From NCBI GenBank assembly GCA_964386005.1, contig CAYLSB010000014.1, forward strand, positions 1 to 64,000: a DNA stretch of 64,000 nt. The letters run 5' to 3'. A model generated the notes under the pieces. It did not search any database, was not told where the DNA came from, and worked only from the letters and a program-made list of their open reading frames with translations. Made by a program: the position numbers and the translations under genes. Shown in pieces: positions 1 to 8,102 of this stretch; positions within the stretch are counted from its first letter, which is position 1, and each line of letters begins with the position of its first letter. This stretch comes from FEN-1350 sp964386005. Its GTDB lineage: Bacteria; Planctomycetota; Phycisphaerae; Sedimentisphaerales; Anaerohalosphaeraceae.

Positions 1-56
1 ACCTTGAATCCCGTATCAAGTTGGTAAAGAGCAAATTCCGGGCCGAACAGGATTGA

Positions 57-1340
57 GACCTTGCCGTCTCCACGATCGAACTATCCGCTGTCGTACAAAA
101 CTGGCTCACCGACTCCAATCGTACGGTCCGTGTCAAATGGCTCGGCCGTGCCGCTCTTAAGATATGGATCGGTGAATACACAATCTATGTTGACCCGTAT
201 CAACTTACAGACTCCCCTTACGATGCCGATCTGATTCTGATTACCCACAGTCACGGCGATCATTATTCCACCGGCGACATCGCCAAAGTCTGGCGCACAG
301 GGGCTACCTTCGTCGGCCCCTCGGATGTTTCTAATCCATACGGGGCGCGACAACTCATGTTGCCCGGTGATACGCGGACATTCGGTCAAATTACGGTTAG
401 GGCTGTGCCCTCCTATAATATTGTGAAAACCAACCATCCAAAGTCGAAAAACTGGCTTGGATATATCGTCGAATGTGGGCTGATTCGCATTTATGCGGCT
501 GGCGATACCGAGCAAATTCCGGAGATGAAGAACCTTGGAGATATCTCTGTCGCCTTTCTTCCTATCGACGGAATCTATACAATGAATACCGTTGAGGCCG
601 CTGCGGCCGCCGATGATATTCAGCCGGATATAGCAATCCCTTATCATTTTAATGCCCCTGTCAATCCGCAGGATTTTGCTTCGAGAACTTCCTGCCCATC
701 AAGAGTCCTTGCTGTTGGTCAGACAATCAGTTCGGAAGGGTGGCTGCAGGATTTTCCGCTGATCGGTTACTGGCCGTTGGATGAGGCCGCCGGTTCCGTT
801 GCCCACGACATCGCTTCGGGCAATACCGGTCAGGTGAAGGGTTCGGCGGTATGGCAGCCGGATATCGGCCGTGTTAAAGGCACCTGCCAATTTGACGGCA
901 CAGACGACCACATCGACGCCCCGAAAGTCTTGAATCCCAACTCCGGCCCCTTCAGCGTCTTTGCATGGGTCAAGGGGACTCGTGCCAATTCCGTCGTAAT
1001 TTCTCAGGCCGATGGAACCGGATCCGGCCGGGCGTGGTTGGCGTGTAATGATACGGGGAAACTGGAAACCCGATTGACCGATGGATCCGCCGCCGTGTTG
1101 ACCTCGGATGTGGTAATCACCGATGATTCGTGGCATCCTATCGGCATCGTATGGGATGGCTCTATTCGCCATCTCTATGCCGACGGAATCGAAGTTGCTC
1201 AGGATGCCATGCCAATCGGAAAACTGCTGAGCGCCGACGGTCATCTCTATATCGGCGCCGGGAAAAGTCTGGCGCCATCGTCCCGTTGGCTTGGGATGAT
1301 CGATGAAGTCGAAATTTTCAATACGGCTGTGATCCCATAA
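57..1340 (+). CDS. MBL-fold hydrolase fused to LamG domain, start missing
   Basis: The N-terminal part is a metallo-beta-lactamase-fold domain of the UlaG-like group: the metal motif THSHGDHYS lies near 243-270, a GDTE motif near 505 and an IPYHFN motif near 640. From about 755 the frame continues into a LamG/concanavalin-A-like domain (GYWPLDEAAGS onward) and ends at TAA 1338-1340. The MBL homology reaches upstream of the first ATG (357), to about position 63. The frame is closed by TGA at 54-56 and has no ATG, GTG or TTG between 57 and 357. Either the start is non-canonical, or a frameshift or nonsense mutation separates this part from an upstream N-terminus outside the window. The LamG part suggests an extracellular or surface role. 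Substrate unknown. Confidence 0.7.
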   Translation, partial: DLAVSTIELSAVVQNWLTDSNRTVRVKWLGRAALKIWIGEYTIYVDPYQLTDSPYDADLILITHSHGDHYSTGDIAKVWRTGATFVGPSDVSNPYGARQLMLPGDTRTFGQITVRAVPSYNIVKTNHPKSKNWLGYIVECGLIRIYAAGDTEQIPEMKNLGDISVAFLPIDGIYTMNTVEAAAAADDIQPDIAIPYHFNAPVNPQDFASRTSCPSRVLAVGQTISSEGWLQDFPLIGYWPLDEAAGSVAHDIASGNTGQVKGSAVWQPDIGRVKGTCQFDGTDDHIDAPKVLNPNSGPFSVFAWVKGTRANSVVISQADGTGSGRAWLACNDTGKLETRLTDGSAAVLTSDVVITDDSWHPIGIVWDGSIRHLYADGIEVAQDAMPIGKLLSADGHLYIGAGKSLAPSSRWLGMIDEVEIFNTAVIP

Positions 1341-1373
1341 TCCAGAATCGCGATTTCAGGCGGAAACGATTGT

Positions 1374-2147
1374 TTACCACATTAATTTGATCGCCGCTGC
1401 CGCAGCCAAAAGGGTGACCAGCCAGTTGAAGGCATTCTGGGGGATTCGTTTGAGGGCCACCACTCCAACGAAACCGCCAAGGAAAATGGCGGGAATAACG
1501 CAGGCGTCAAGAAGAAAGGTTTCGCGTGTCAGTGTAGCCAGTTGAGTGTGGAAGGGAACCTTGAGCCAATTGACGATGAAGAAAAACCACGCCGATGTCC
1601 CGACAAACTGAGTCTTGGGCAAATGCATCGACAGCAGGTAGATCGTCATCACCGGTCCGGCGGCGTTGGCCATCATGGTCGTCAGGCCCGCGAGAAATCC
1701 CATGACGATGGCGAAGGCCGGGTGGTGAGGAATTCGATCCTGCTTATCGGCCGTGAGGAATGTCGTCTGCCACTGACGCAGCAGGAGCATAACCAGCACG
1801 ATAATACCAATGATACGGTTCATCAGGTCGTCGGAGTTGGGATACGTATGGTTGAGATATCGCATGAACAGAAATCCGGCTACGATACCCGTCAAGGCCG
1901 GGAGAACCAACCGAAAGATATAACCCCAGAGACAATTACGGCGATGAACCCAGATCGCCAGAAGATCGGCGAAGATCAGCAAAGGAAGCAAAAGTCCCGC
2001 CGATTTCATTCCGGGAACAACCATCGCCATGAGCGGAACGATCAAGATGCCAAAACCGGGCAATCCGGTTTTCGAAACACCGATCAGAAAACCCGACAGG
2101 CCGAGCAAAAACCACTTAAAAAGATTCAAATCGTAGGATTCAAACAT
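1374..2147 (-). CDS. TSUP (TauE/SafE) family membrane permease
   Basis: A 257-residue, strongly hydrophobic protein with about eight predicted membrane segments. It opens with the TSUP-like N-terminal helix (FLLGLSGFLIGVSKTGLPG), and a glycine-rich repeat of that helix lies in the second half. TSUP proteins are proposed exporters or importers of sulfur or organosulfur anions such as sulfite. The chosen ATG at 2147 overlaps the last codons of thiH by 8 bp and follows a GGGGAA ribosome-binding site. A start further upstream at 2180 would add residues unlike the family. Its position as the last gene of a riboswitch-controlled thiamine operon suggests a link to thiamine-precursor or sulfur transport. 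That link is inference; the substrate cannot be read from the sequence. Confidence 0.85.
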   Translation of the reverse strand: MFESYDLNLFKWFLLGLSGFLIGVSKTGLPGFGILIVPLMAMVVPGMKSAGLLLPLLIFADLLAIWVHRRNCLWGYIFRLVLPALTGIVAGFLFMRYLNHTYPNSDDLMNRIIGIIVLVMLLLRQWQTTFLTADKQDRIPHHPAFAIVMGFLAGLTTMMANAAGPVMTIYLLSMHLPKTQFVGTSAWFFFIVNWLKVPFHTQLATLTRETFLLDACVIPAIFLGGFVGVVALKRIPQNAFNWLVTLLAAAAAIKLMW

Positions 2148-3294
2148 GGTTCCCCGCGGGCGATGGAGTGAAAGCGGCATCCCAGTCTTTCCAGACGGCC
2201 TCGGCTCCGCTGTCGCGGATCATGGCAGCAACTTCGGCGGGAGTCCGGGAATCGTGGACAGCGAACTGTTCGGTTGAACTCGTGTTGGAAGCGTAGCCGC
2301 CTGGATTGGTTCGCGAGCCGGCCGACATACTCGTCACGCAGATGCGAGCCATGTGATCCCGAAAGGATGGGCTTTCGCGGGTGGATAACACAATCCCGGC
2401 GTCGGCAAAACACAATCGCAGCGCCAGCATCATCTGCACGAGATCCCGGTCGCTTACGAGATGTTTGAAGTCCTCCGCGACATCCGTTGCCGGCCGAATC
2501 CGGGGAAATGAAAATGATACCTGGGCTTGCCAATGCCGTTTCATCATGTACGCGGCATGTTCGGCCAAAGCCAGTGTTTCCAGACGCCAGTCGGCCAGAC
2601 CCAATAGCACGCCCAACCCGACTCGACGCATTCCGGCCGAGGCGAAACGGTCCGGGCTGTCGAGGCGATGATCATAATCGGATTTCGGGCCGGCGACGTG
2701 ATAGCTGGAATACGTCGAACGATCGTAGGTTTCCTGATACAGCGTAATACCGTCGATGCCGGCCGCGGCGATCGCACGGTATTGATTCGTCGTCAGCGGA
2801 TAAATCTCCGCCGAGATGGTGCTAAAGTGCGATCGAAGCCGCGAGGCCAATTCGCAAAGGTACTCCACGGTAACGAATCGCGGATCTTCGCCGCTGACCA
2901 AAAGGATATTGCGAAAACCTTCGGCGGCAATGATGTCGGCGTCGGCCATGGCCTGTTCGATTGTCAAACGGGTGCGCGGATAATCATGCGTGCGGTTAAA
3001 TCCGCAATAGCGGCAACTGTTGACGCAATAGTTGGATACATACAGCGGCGCGTAGAGCTGAATGGTCTTGCCGAATCGTCGGACTGTAATCGCATGGGCG
3101 CGCTGTGCCATCGGTTCGAGGAATTCCATTGCCGCCGGGGAAAGAAGCGCCATGAGACCGTCGGGATGGTATCGTCCATCGGCCTGCGATAGCGCGCTGC
3201 GTACCTGGTCGGCGGTGATCATCTCCAAACGACCTTTCCAGGGATTGGGACCGTCGAGTTGTTTGGTTTTCAAGATGGACGCGATCGAATTCAC
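2140..3294 (-). CDS. thiH: 2-iminoacetate synthase ThiH
   Basis: A radical SAM enzyme that cleaves tyrosine to 2-iminoacetate (dehydroglycine) and p-cresol, supplying the glycine-derived part of the thiamine thiazole under anaerobic conditions. The cluster-binding motif CVNSCRYC (CX3CX2C) lies near residue 86. The ThiH hallmarks YQETYDRSTY, SFSFPRIRPA, STRESPSFRD and the C-terminal VWKDWD are all present. At 384 residues it is of normal length. The ATG at 3294 gives the N-terminus typical of the family; an internal ATG at 3222 is possible. It follows thiG after a 34-bp AT-rich gap and overlaps the downstream TSUP gene. Use of ThiH rather than glycine oxidase (ThiO) fits an anaerobic or facultative lifestyle. 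Confidence 0.96.
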   Translation of the reverse strand: MNSIASILKTKQLDGPNPWKGRLEMITADQVRSALSQADGRYHPDGLMALLSPAAMEFLEPMAQRAHAITVRRFGKTIQLYAPLYVSNYCVNSCRYCGFNRTHDYPRTRLTIEQAMADADIIAAEGFRNILLVSGEDPRFVTVEYLCELASRLRSHFSTISAEIYPLTTNQYRAIAAAGIDGITLYQETYDRSTYSSYHVAGPKSDYDHRLDSPDRFASAGMRRVGLGVLLGLADWRLETLALAEHAAYMMKRHWQAQVSFSFPRIRPATDVAEDFKHLVSDRDLVQMMLALRLCFADAGIVLSTRESPSFRDHMARICVTSMSAGSRTNPGGYASNTSSTEQFAVHDSRTPAEVAAMIRDSGAEAVWKDWDAAFTPSPAGNHV

Positions 3295-3328
3295 GATATA
3301 ATATTTATTATGTATCTATAATAAATAG

Positions 3329-4111
3329 TTACTGTTCATCGGCATTTCGCAGAAATCCCGTCAGCGGACTGGAAGCCGTCGCCGTCTTTTGCTGTGGAGC
3401 CCGCCCCGCCAAAAAGGCCATCCGACCCGCCTCGACCGCCAGCTTGAATGCCCGCGCCATCGCCACAGGATCCCGCGCGGCGGCGATGGCGGTATTGACC
3501 AGAACGGCATCGGCGCCGATTTCCATCGCCTCGGCGGCATGCGAGGGCAGACCCAGCCCCGCATCCACGACGACCGGCACCGTGGCCTGTTCGATGATAA
3601 TCTCCAGGGCGGCGCGGGTCTTGAGGCCCTGATTGGACCCGATCGGGCTGGCCAGCGGCATCACCGTTGCCGTGCCGATATCCTGCAATCGCTTGGCCAG
3701 GATCGGATCGGCGTTGATATACGGCAGCACGATAAAACCTTCCTTCACCAGGATCTCGGCGGCTTGGAGGGTTTCGGTGCCGTCAGGCAAGAGATAATAA
3801 GGATCGGGCGTGACTTCGAGCTTGATCCAGCGAATTCCCGACGCCGCTCGGGCCAGTCGTGCCAGCCGAATTGCTTCAGCCGCGTCACGAGCGCCGGAGG
3901 TGTTCGGCAACAGCAGATATTTCGTCCTGTCGATCGCGGCCAGCAGGTCGTCGTTTTTGTTTTCGATATCCACGCGGCGCAGTGCGACGGTGACCATCTG
4001 CGTTCCCGATGCCTCGATCGCAGCGGCCATAATCGCATTGGAGGCATATTTGCCCGTCCCGATCAAGAGACGCGAATGGAATTCCTTGTCGGAGATTCGC
4101 AAGGGCTCCAT
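3329..4111 (-). CDS. thiG: Thiazole synthase ThiG
   Basis: A TIM-barrel enzyme that condenses 1-deoxy-D-xylulose 5-phosphate, dehydroglycine and ThiS-thiocarboxylate into the thiazole phosphate moiety of thiamine. Visible hallmarks are the N-terminal SRLLIGTGKY, the Schiff-base lysine in WIKLEVTPD, and the phosphate-binding VVDAGLGLPSHAAEAME followed by GADAVLVNTAIA. The start was set at ATG 4111, giving 260 residues, because GGAGG lies 8 bp upstream, inside the last thiS codons. A TTG 18 bp further upstream would also be in frame. The gene begins directly after the thiS stop, which suggests coupled translation of the partner proteins. Confidence 0.96.
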   Translation of the reverse strand: MEPLRISDKEFHSRLLIGTGKYASNAIMAAAIEASGTQMVTVALRRVDIENKNDDLLAAIDRTKYLLLPNTSGARDAAEAIRLARLARAASGIRWIKLEVTPDPYYLLPDGTETLQAAEILVKEGFIVLPYINADPILAKRLQDIGTATVMPLASPIGSNQGLKTRAALEIIIEQATVPVVVDAGLGLPSHAAEAMEIGADAVLVNTAIAAARDPVAMARAFKLAVEAGRMAFLAGRAPQQKTATASSPLTGFLRNADEQ

Positions 4112-4112
4112 C

Positions 4113-4325
4113 TCAGCCGCCTCCGACAAAACGTACCAGTTCGATGGATTGCCCGGTCTTCAGTGGCGTCGTGGAGAAATCTTTCCGCTCAATGATATTC
4201 CCGTCGATCTCGGCGACGACGGTGGCTTGATCGATCTTCAACTCTGTCAGTAATACGGCCAGCGTCTCCGGCATGCGTTCCGGAAACGGCCGTTCGGTCC
4301 CATTGATTCGCAAGCTCTGGTTCAC
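4113..4325 (-). CDS. thiS: Sulfur carrier protein ThiS
   Basis: A 70-residue ubiquitin-like protein that ends in Gly-Gly-Gly. In ThiS the C-terminal Gly-Gly is adenylated by ThiF, converted to a thiocarboxylate, and used as sulfur donor by ThiG. The N-terminal LRINGTERPF and the central E-I-D-G-N-I-I strand match the family. It sits between thiF (12 bp upstream) and thiG (immediately downstream), the standard context. The extra C-terminal glycine (VGGG) is a minor variation. Confidence 0.95.
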   Translation of the reverse strand: MNQSLRINGTERPFPERMPETLAVLLTELKIDQATVVAEIDGNIIERKDFSTTPLKTGQSIELVRFVGGG

Positions 4326-4337
4326 GGTGGACTCCGG

Positions 4338-4961
4338 TTAAATTTCGGCCCCGATGTTTCTGGCGGCCCATAGCTCCTGATACTCTCTATCCAGAATAAT
4401 CTCGATAATCGCGTTGGCCTGGTGATGCGCCGCGATGCCGACCCGCGAGGCCGTCAGAGGGATGCCCGGCCCGATCCCGCTTATGCCGTCGCCGATGAGG
4501 ATGTGCCGGCGCGAAATCCGACGGGTGACGATCTCGTTGCTTCGGCCGTATCCCGCCAGACCGCTGACCGATACCACCACGGTATCTTTCATCTTCGACA
4601 ACACGGTCTCGACGAGCATCTGTTTTTGATCGCTGCGATCGAAACACTCGGCGACGACATGGCAGCCGGAAAAAATCTGCGGGATATTCTCCGGGGTCAG
4701 ACGAACCTTATGTCCCTCCAGGTTCAGATTTGGCTGAATCCGTTGGAGATTGATCCTGCATGCATCGACTTTGTGCTGACCGACCTGATCGAGGAAATAC
4801 TGCTGCCGGTTAAGGTTCGGCTCTTCCACCCGGTCAAAATCGGCAAGGATCAGCCGTCCCGGTCCCGTCCGGGTCAGCGCAACGGCCACGTTGGAGCCCA
4901 GCCCGCCCAGCCCCGCAATGCCGATCATCGAATTTTTCAACTCAAAAAAAACCGTCGCCAT
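4338..4961 (-). CDS. thiF: ThiS adenylyltransferase ThiF (short family)
   Basis: An E1-like adenylyltransferase that activates the ThiS C-terminus with ATP. The nucleotide-binding glycine motif GIAGLGGLGSNVA is at residues 13-25, followed by ADFDRVEEPNLNRQQY, typical of ThiF/MoeB proteins. At 207 residues it is shorter than the E. coli enzyme and shows no paired CxxC zinc-binding cysteines. It therefore resembles the compact second ThiF family known from anaerobes. It is the first gene of the operon, directly behind the TPP riboswitch and terminator, so expression of all five genes should fall when thiamine pyrophosphate is abundant. Confidence 0.93.
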   Translation of the reverse strand: MATVFFELKNSMIGIAGLGGLGSNVAVALTRTGPGRLILADFDRVEEPNLNRQQYFLDQVGQHKVDACRINLQRIQPNLNLEGHKVRLTPENIPQIFSGCHVVAECFDRSDQKQMLVETVLSKMKDTVVVSVSGLAGYGRSNEIVTRRISRRHILIGDGISGIGPGIPLTASRVGIAAHHQANAIIEIILDREYQELWAARNIGAEI

Positions 4962-4972
4962 GATTCACCAAT

Positions 4973-5002
4973 AAAAAAACGCATCGGCATAAGCCAATGC
5001 GT
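4973..5002 (-). terminator. Attenuator hairpin before thiF
   Basis: On the minus strand ACGCATTGGC, a short loop and GCCGATGCGT form a stem followed directly by a run of seven T. It lies between the TPP riboswitch and the thiF start, so it is the likely expression platform: folded, and transcription stopped, when TPP is bound. Confidence 0.85.
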
Positions 5003-5020
5003 CTGCATCCCGCATTATGC

Positions 5021-5107
5021 CTCCCTACGCCGGTATTACCCAGATCAGGTACGAAGGGTTGCCGCATCCGATGCGGCTCTCAGCTTCCGTTTCCGCGGTC
5101 GCTCCCC
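5021..5107 (-). promoter_or_regulatory. TPP riboswitch (THI element)
   Basis: Read on the minus strand, the segment contains the conserved thi-box blocks in order: a GGGG start, CTGAGA, a variable P3-like hairpin (CCGCATCGGATGCGG), ACCCTT, then ACCTGATCTGGGTAATACC and GCGTAGGGAGG. These blocks define the thiamine pyrophosphate aptamer. It lies 60 bp upstream of thiF with an intrinsic terminator in between, indicating control by transcription attenuation. The promoter should lie between about 5110 and 5320. Confidence 0.97.
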
Positions 5108-5321
5108 TGGCAAATTGTATGTACGAAGGTACCCTACAGCAGGTTTGGGGAAAAAGCAAGAATATTTCGGCTCCGATGAGAATACAGGCAAGGACGTCGA
5201 AGTCGAATTTGAAACAAGAGGAATATCCGATCCCCGTTGTGCCTCTCATCGCCTCCATGCAAACGGAAGGCAACCATCGAGTATCGTGAGGTGGATGATG
5301 CAGGATTCCCGCCAATGATCA

Positions 5322-6176
5322 TTACGGCTTAAAGATATACGCGAGGAGTTTGTAGATCAGCTTTGCGGCCAGATACACCGCCGCATGATTGCCCGGCGTG
5401 GGACACAACTCGACGACATCCAAACCGACGATCGTGCGGGTCTCGGCGACCTTTTTTAGGAAGGCAATCGTCTCATACCAAAGCAGGCCGCCCGGTTCGG
5501 GCGTACCGGTGGCGGGCATGATCGAAGGATCGAACACATCCAGATCGATCGTGAGATATACGTTGCTCGTGAGGTTTTCGACGGCCCGGTCCATCCAATC
5601 GGTCCGGCCGGCAATTTGGTGAGCATAGAAGATGCGGTCGGGCGAGATGAATTCTCTCTCGGCGATATCCAAACTTCGAATGCCCACCTGAACAATCGGC
5701 GCCAGTTCACGGGCGCGGGCCATCGCACAGGCGTGGTTGAAACGACTGCCATGATACTCCGGACGCAGGTCGGCGTGCGCGTCGAGCTGAAGAATCGTCA
5801 GGTCGGAAAATTTTTCCGCGTGGGCGCGAAACGATCCGATGCTGACCGAATGCTCGCCGCCCAACAGCACGACGAACTTGTCGCGGGCCAGATGCGTTCG
5901 CACGCGGGCATAGACCGCTTCGACCATCGGTTCGGCTTGTCGGAAATGCTCGATCGGCGAATCCGTGTGAACGCCGACGCGATACGGTTCGCCGTCGGTC
6001 TCGATATCGTACCATTCGAAATTGATCGACGACTCAACCAGCGCCGCCGGGCCTTTGTCGGCGCCTTTGATCCAGGTGCTGGTCACATCGAACGGCGCCG
6101 GTACTACCACCACGCGGGAGGAATCATACCGGGTGAAGACTTCGGGAAAGAATCCAAAATTCCATTCGACGGACAT
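5322..6176 (-). CDS. speB: Agmatinase (arginase/ureohydrolase family)
   Basis: A ureohydrolase of 284 residues with the manganese-binding motifs GGEHSVSIGSF, LDAHADLR and DLDVFDPSIMPATGTPEPGG in the expected order. In this family agmatinase converts agmatine to putrescine and urea. Assignment to agmatinase rather than arginase rests mainly on the adjacent arginine decarboxylase gene, which would supply agmatine. The two genes are separated by 78 bp that contain a small palindromic repeat. The ATG at 6176 starts the typical N-terminal segment before the ureohydrolase core. Confidence 0.92.
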   Translation of the reverse strand: MSVEWNFGFFPEVFTRYDSSRVVVVPAPFDVTSTWIKGADKGPAALVESSINFEWYDIETDGEPYRVGVHTDSPIEHFRQAEPMVEAVYARVRTHLARDKFVVLLGGEHSVSIGSFRAHAEKFSDLTILQLDAHADLRPEYHGSRFNHACAMARARELAPIVQVGIRSLDIAEREFISPDRIFYAHQIAGRTDWMDRAVENLTSNVYLTIDLDVFDPSIMPATGTPEPGGLLWYETIAFLKKVAETRTIVGLDVVELCPTPGNHAAVYLAAKLIYKLLAYIFKP

Positions 6177-6227
6177 GGGTGATTTTCAATTTTCAGTTTT
6201 TGATTTTCAACGGATCCAAACCGGACG

Positions 6228-6245
6228 CGACGGAGCGGCCCTCCG
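6228..6245. repeat. Short REP-like palindrome
   Basis: CGACGGAGCGGCCCTCCG contains a CGGAG/CTCCG stem with a 5-base loop. It resembles elements near 15782, 21102 and 21144. It lies between the arginine decarboxylase and agmatinase genes. Confidence 0.5.
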
Positions 6246-6254
6246 TTCACGCAT

Positions 6255-6827
6255 TTATTCGAAGATGAATACCGCCAGGGCGATCGTCGTGGTCCACAAG
6301 TCCTTCTGTCCGCGGGCGGTCTGTGTGATGTTGGTCGTGCGAATGAACAGACCGCTGGATTTGTAGGCCTGTTCTTTCTCCGACCATGCCTTGTCGGGAT
6401 CGACCTCGAAACCCAGCGTGGTTCCCAGCATGCTGGCGGCCAGATCTTCGGACATGTCGGCGGCCTGCTGGGTCTTCATGCCGTATTCGTGGACCTCGCT
6501 GAGGTAGCCCCACTTGCTGGAGTCGCGAGGGACGGCCACGCCGATCGACGAGGCGATGAGCCGACCGTGCTCGTTGGTCTCGGCGCGGGCCATCACGCAG
6601 AAGGTGATCGCACCCGGCGACAACATCTGCAGGCCCTCCTGGCGGCTGATAACCTTGCACCGCGGCGGTAGAATCGACGATACCGACACGAGGTTCTGTT
6701 GTGCGACGCCCGCCTGGCGAAGGGCCTCTTCGAACGACTTGAGCTTGTACTTGTTGCGTCCGACGCCGCGCGTCAAAAACATTCTTCTGGGCACCAAATC
6801 CAGCATATTCTCTCCGAACAGATTCAT
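6255..6827 (-). CDS. Pyruvoyl-dependent arginine decarboxylase
   Basis: Decarboxylates arginine to agmatine, the first step of the agmatine route to putrescine. The protein is made as a proenzyme and cleaves itself at a serine pair to create the pyruvoyl cofactor. The pair is visible in LVSVSSILPP, with cleavage expected between Ser50 and Ser51. Other family features are the N-terminal FLTRGVG and a central ITFCVMARAETNE segment. The ATG at 6827 (190 residues) was chosen because GGGGA lies 8 bp upstream and the length fits the family; an ATG at 6893 would add an atypical leader. The following gene is the agmatinase, so the pair encodes a complete arginine-to-putrescine pathway. Confidence 0.93.
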   Translation of the reverse strand: MNLFGENMLDLVPRRMFLTRGVGRNKYKLKSFEEALRQAGVAQQNLVSVSSILPPRCKVISRQEGLQMLSPGAITFCVMARAETNEHGRLIASSIGVAVPRDSSKWGYLSEVHEYGMKTQQAADMSEDLAASMLGTTLGFEVDPDKAWSEKEQAYKSSGLFIRTTNITQTARGQKDLWTTTIALAVFIFE

Positions 6828-6976
6828 CTCACAAGTCCCCTTATCCAAATCCATTTTGCGAGATACTTCAACCGCAACGGGAACAACGCACACAATGTAC
6901 CATTTTCAAAAACGATGACAAGAATGATTTTTCGCGAGATGAAAAATGATTTTGGGGATTCGGATCGTCGGGCCGT

Positions 6977-8080
6977 TCATGCAAGGCCGTCAACGATCGA
7001 ACGAATCAGGTCCGGGGGAACGTCATGGGCGTATTGCCCCTCGACAATGAGCGGTTGGCCGATTTGTTGGATGAGCACAAACTTCGGCCGTCCGCCGACG
7101 GACTTTTTGTCGCGGGCCAGCAGGTCGATGATCCGTTGACGGTCAAGTTCAGCCGGGATAGACAGGGGAATCTTCAATCGGCCGAGCAAACCGCTGACGC
7201 GATCCAAACGTACTCCGTCGGCCAGCCCCAGCTCCCGCTCGATCCGGCCGGCGGCGATCAGCCCGATGGCCACCGACTCGCCGTGCAGCAGCCGATAGTT
7301 GGCCGCCGATTCCACGGCGTGTCCGATGGTATGGCCATAGTTGAGCAGTCGCCGCTGGTTATTTTCCGTCGGATCCTGCTCGACGACGGACCCTTTAATC
7401 CGGCAATTGAAATCGGCAAGTTGTTCCAGTAAATCAGGATCGCGGGCCAAAATCCCGTCGAGGTTTTTTTCGAGGAAGTCAAAGTACGCTGCGTCGGCGA
7501 TCAGGGCGTGCTTGACCGATTCAACTAATCCCGCGCGGAACTGGCGGTCGTCCAGAGTTGTCAACGTCCCCACGTCGATATACACACCGGCCGGGTGGCG
7601 AAAGGTTCCGAAGGCGTTTTTCGATTGCGACGAATCGACGCCGGTCTTTCCGCCGATGGCGGAATCCGCCTGCGCGACCGTTGTCGTCGGCACATGCACC
7701 ACGGGCACGCCCCGCTTGAAGATCGACGCGGCAAAGCCCGCCATATCGCCGACGGTTCCGCCACCCAGCCCGATGACCAGCGTATCGCGACCCAGCGACA
7801 GGGCCTCCATCGCCTCGACGATCGCGCCGACCGTTACCCAGGTTTTGGAATCCTCGCCCGGCGGGTCGATGACAAACGTGCCGACGGTTTCCTTACCGAT
7901 CAGCGTATCCAGCCACCGCGATTTCCGGAGGTTGGAGTCGCTGACGATAAACGGCCTGCGTTTGGGAAACTGCCCGGCCAGTCGCGCCAACAGTGTCGGC
8001 ACAATCTGCCGCCCGATCACGATCGGGTAACTCGCCGCCGGTATCGACGGAACCTGGATGGTTAATTCCGTGTTATGCAT
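6977..8080 (-). CDS. aroB: 3-Dehydroquinate synthase AroB
   Basis: Second enzyme of the shikimate pathway; converts DAHP to 3-dehydroquinate using NAD and a divalent metal. Recognisable motifs are GLGGGTVGDMAGFAAS, VPTTTVAQADSAIGGKTGVD and the metal-binding NYGHTIGHAVE. At 367 residues it has the usual length. The ATG at 8080 places the family's SYPI strand 16 residues in, with GGA 6 bp upstream; an ATG at 8095 is also in frame. It starts about 20 bp after the apt stop codon, so the two are probably co-transcribed. A 150-bp gap follows before the decarboxylase gene. Confidence 0.95.
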   Translation of the reverse strand: MHNTELTIQVPSIPAASYPIVIGRQIVPTLLARLAGQFPKRRPFIVSDSNLRKSRWLDTLIGKETVGTFVIDPPGEDSKTWVTVGAIVEAMEALSLGRDTLVIGLGGGTVGDMAGFAASIFKRGVPVVHVPTTTVAQADSAIGGKTGVDSSQSKNAFGTFRHPAGVYIDVGTLTTLDDRQFRAGLVESVKHALIADAAYFDFLEKNLDGILARDPDLLEQLADFNCRIKGSVVEQDPTENNQRRLLNYGHTIGHAVESAANYRLLHGESVAIGLIAAGRIERELGLADGVRLDRVSGLLGRLKIPLSIPAELDRQRIIDLLARDKKSVGGRPKFVLIQQIGQPLIVEGQYAHDVPPDLIRSIVDGLA

Positions 8081-8102
8081 TGGCAATCCAGTCATACCTT
8101 AA

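Noticed and set aside
4422..5318. Plus-strand open frame across thiF and the TPP riboswitch
   Set aside because: It crosses a conserved gene and a structured RNA element on the opposite strand; no protein family is visible.
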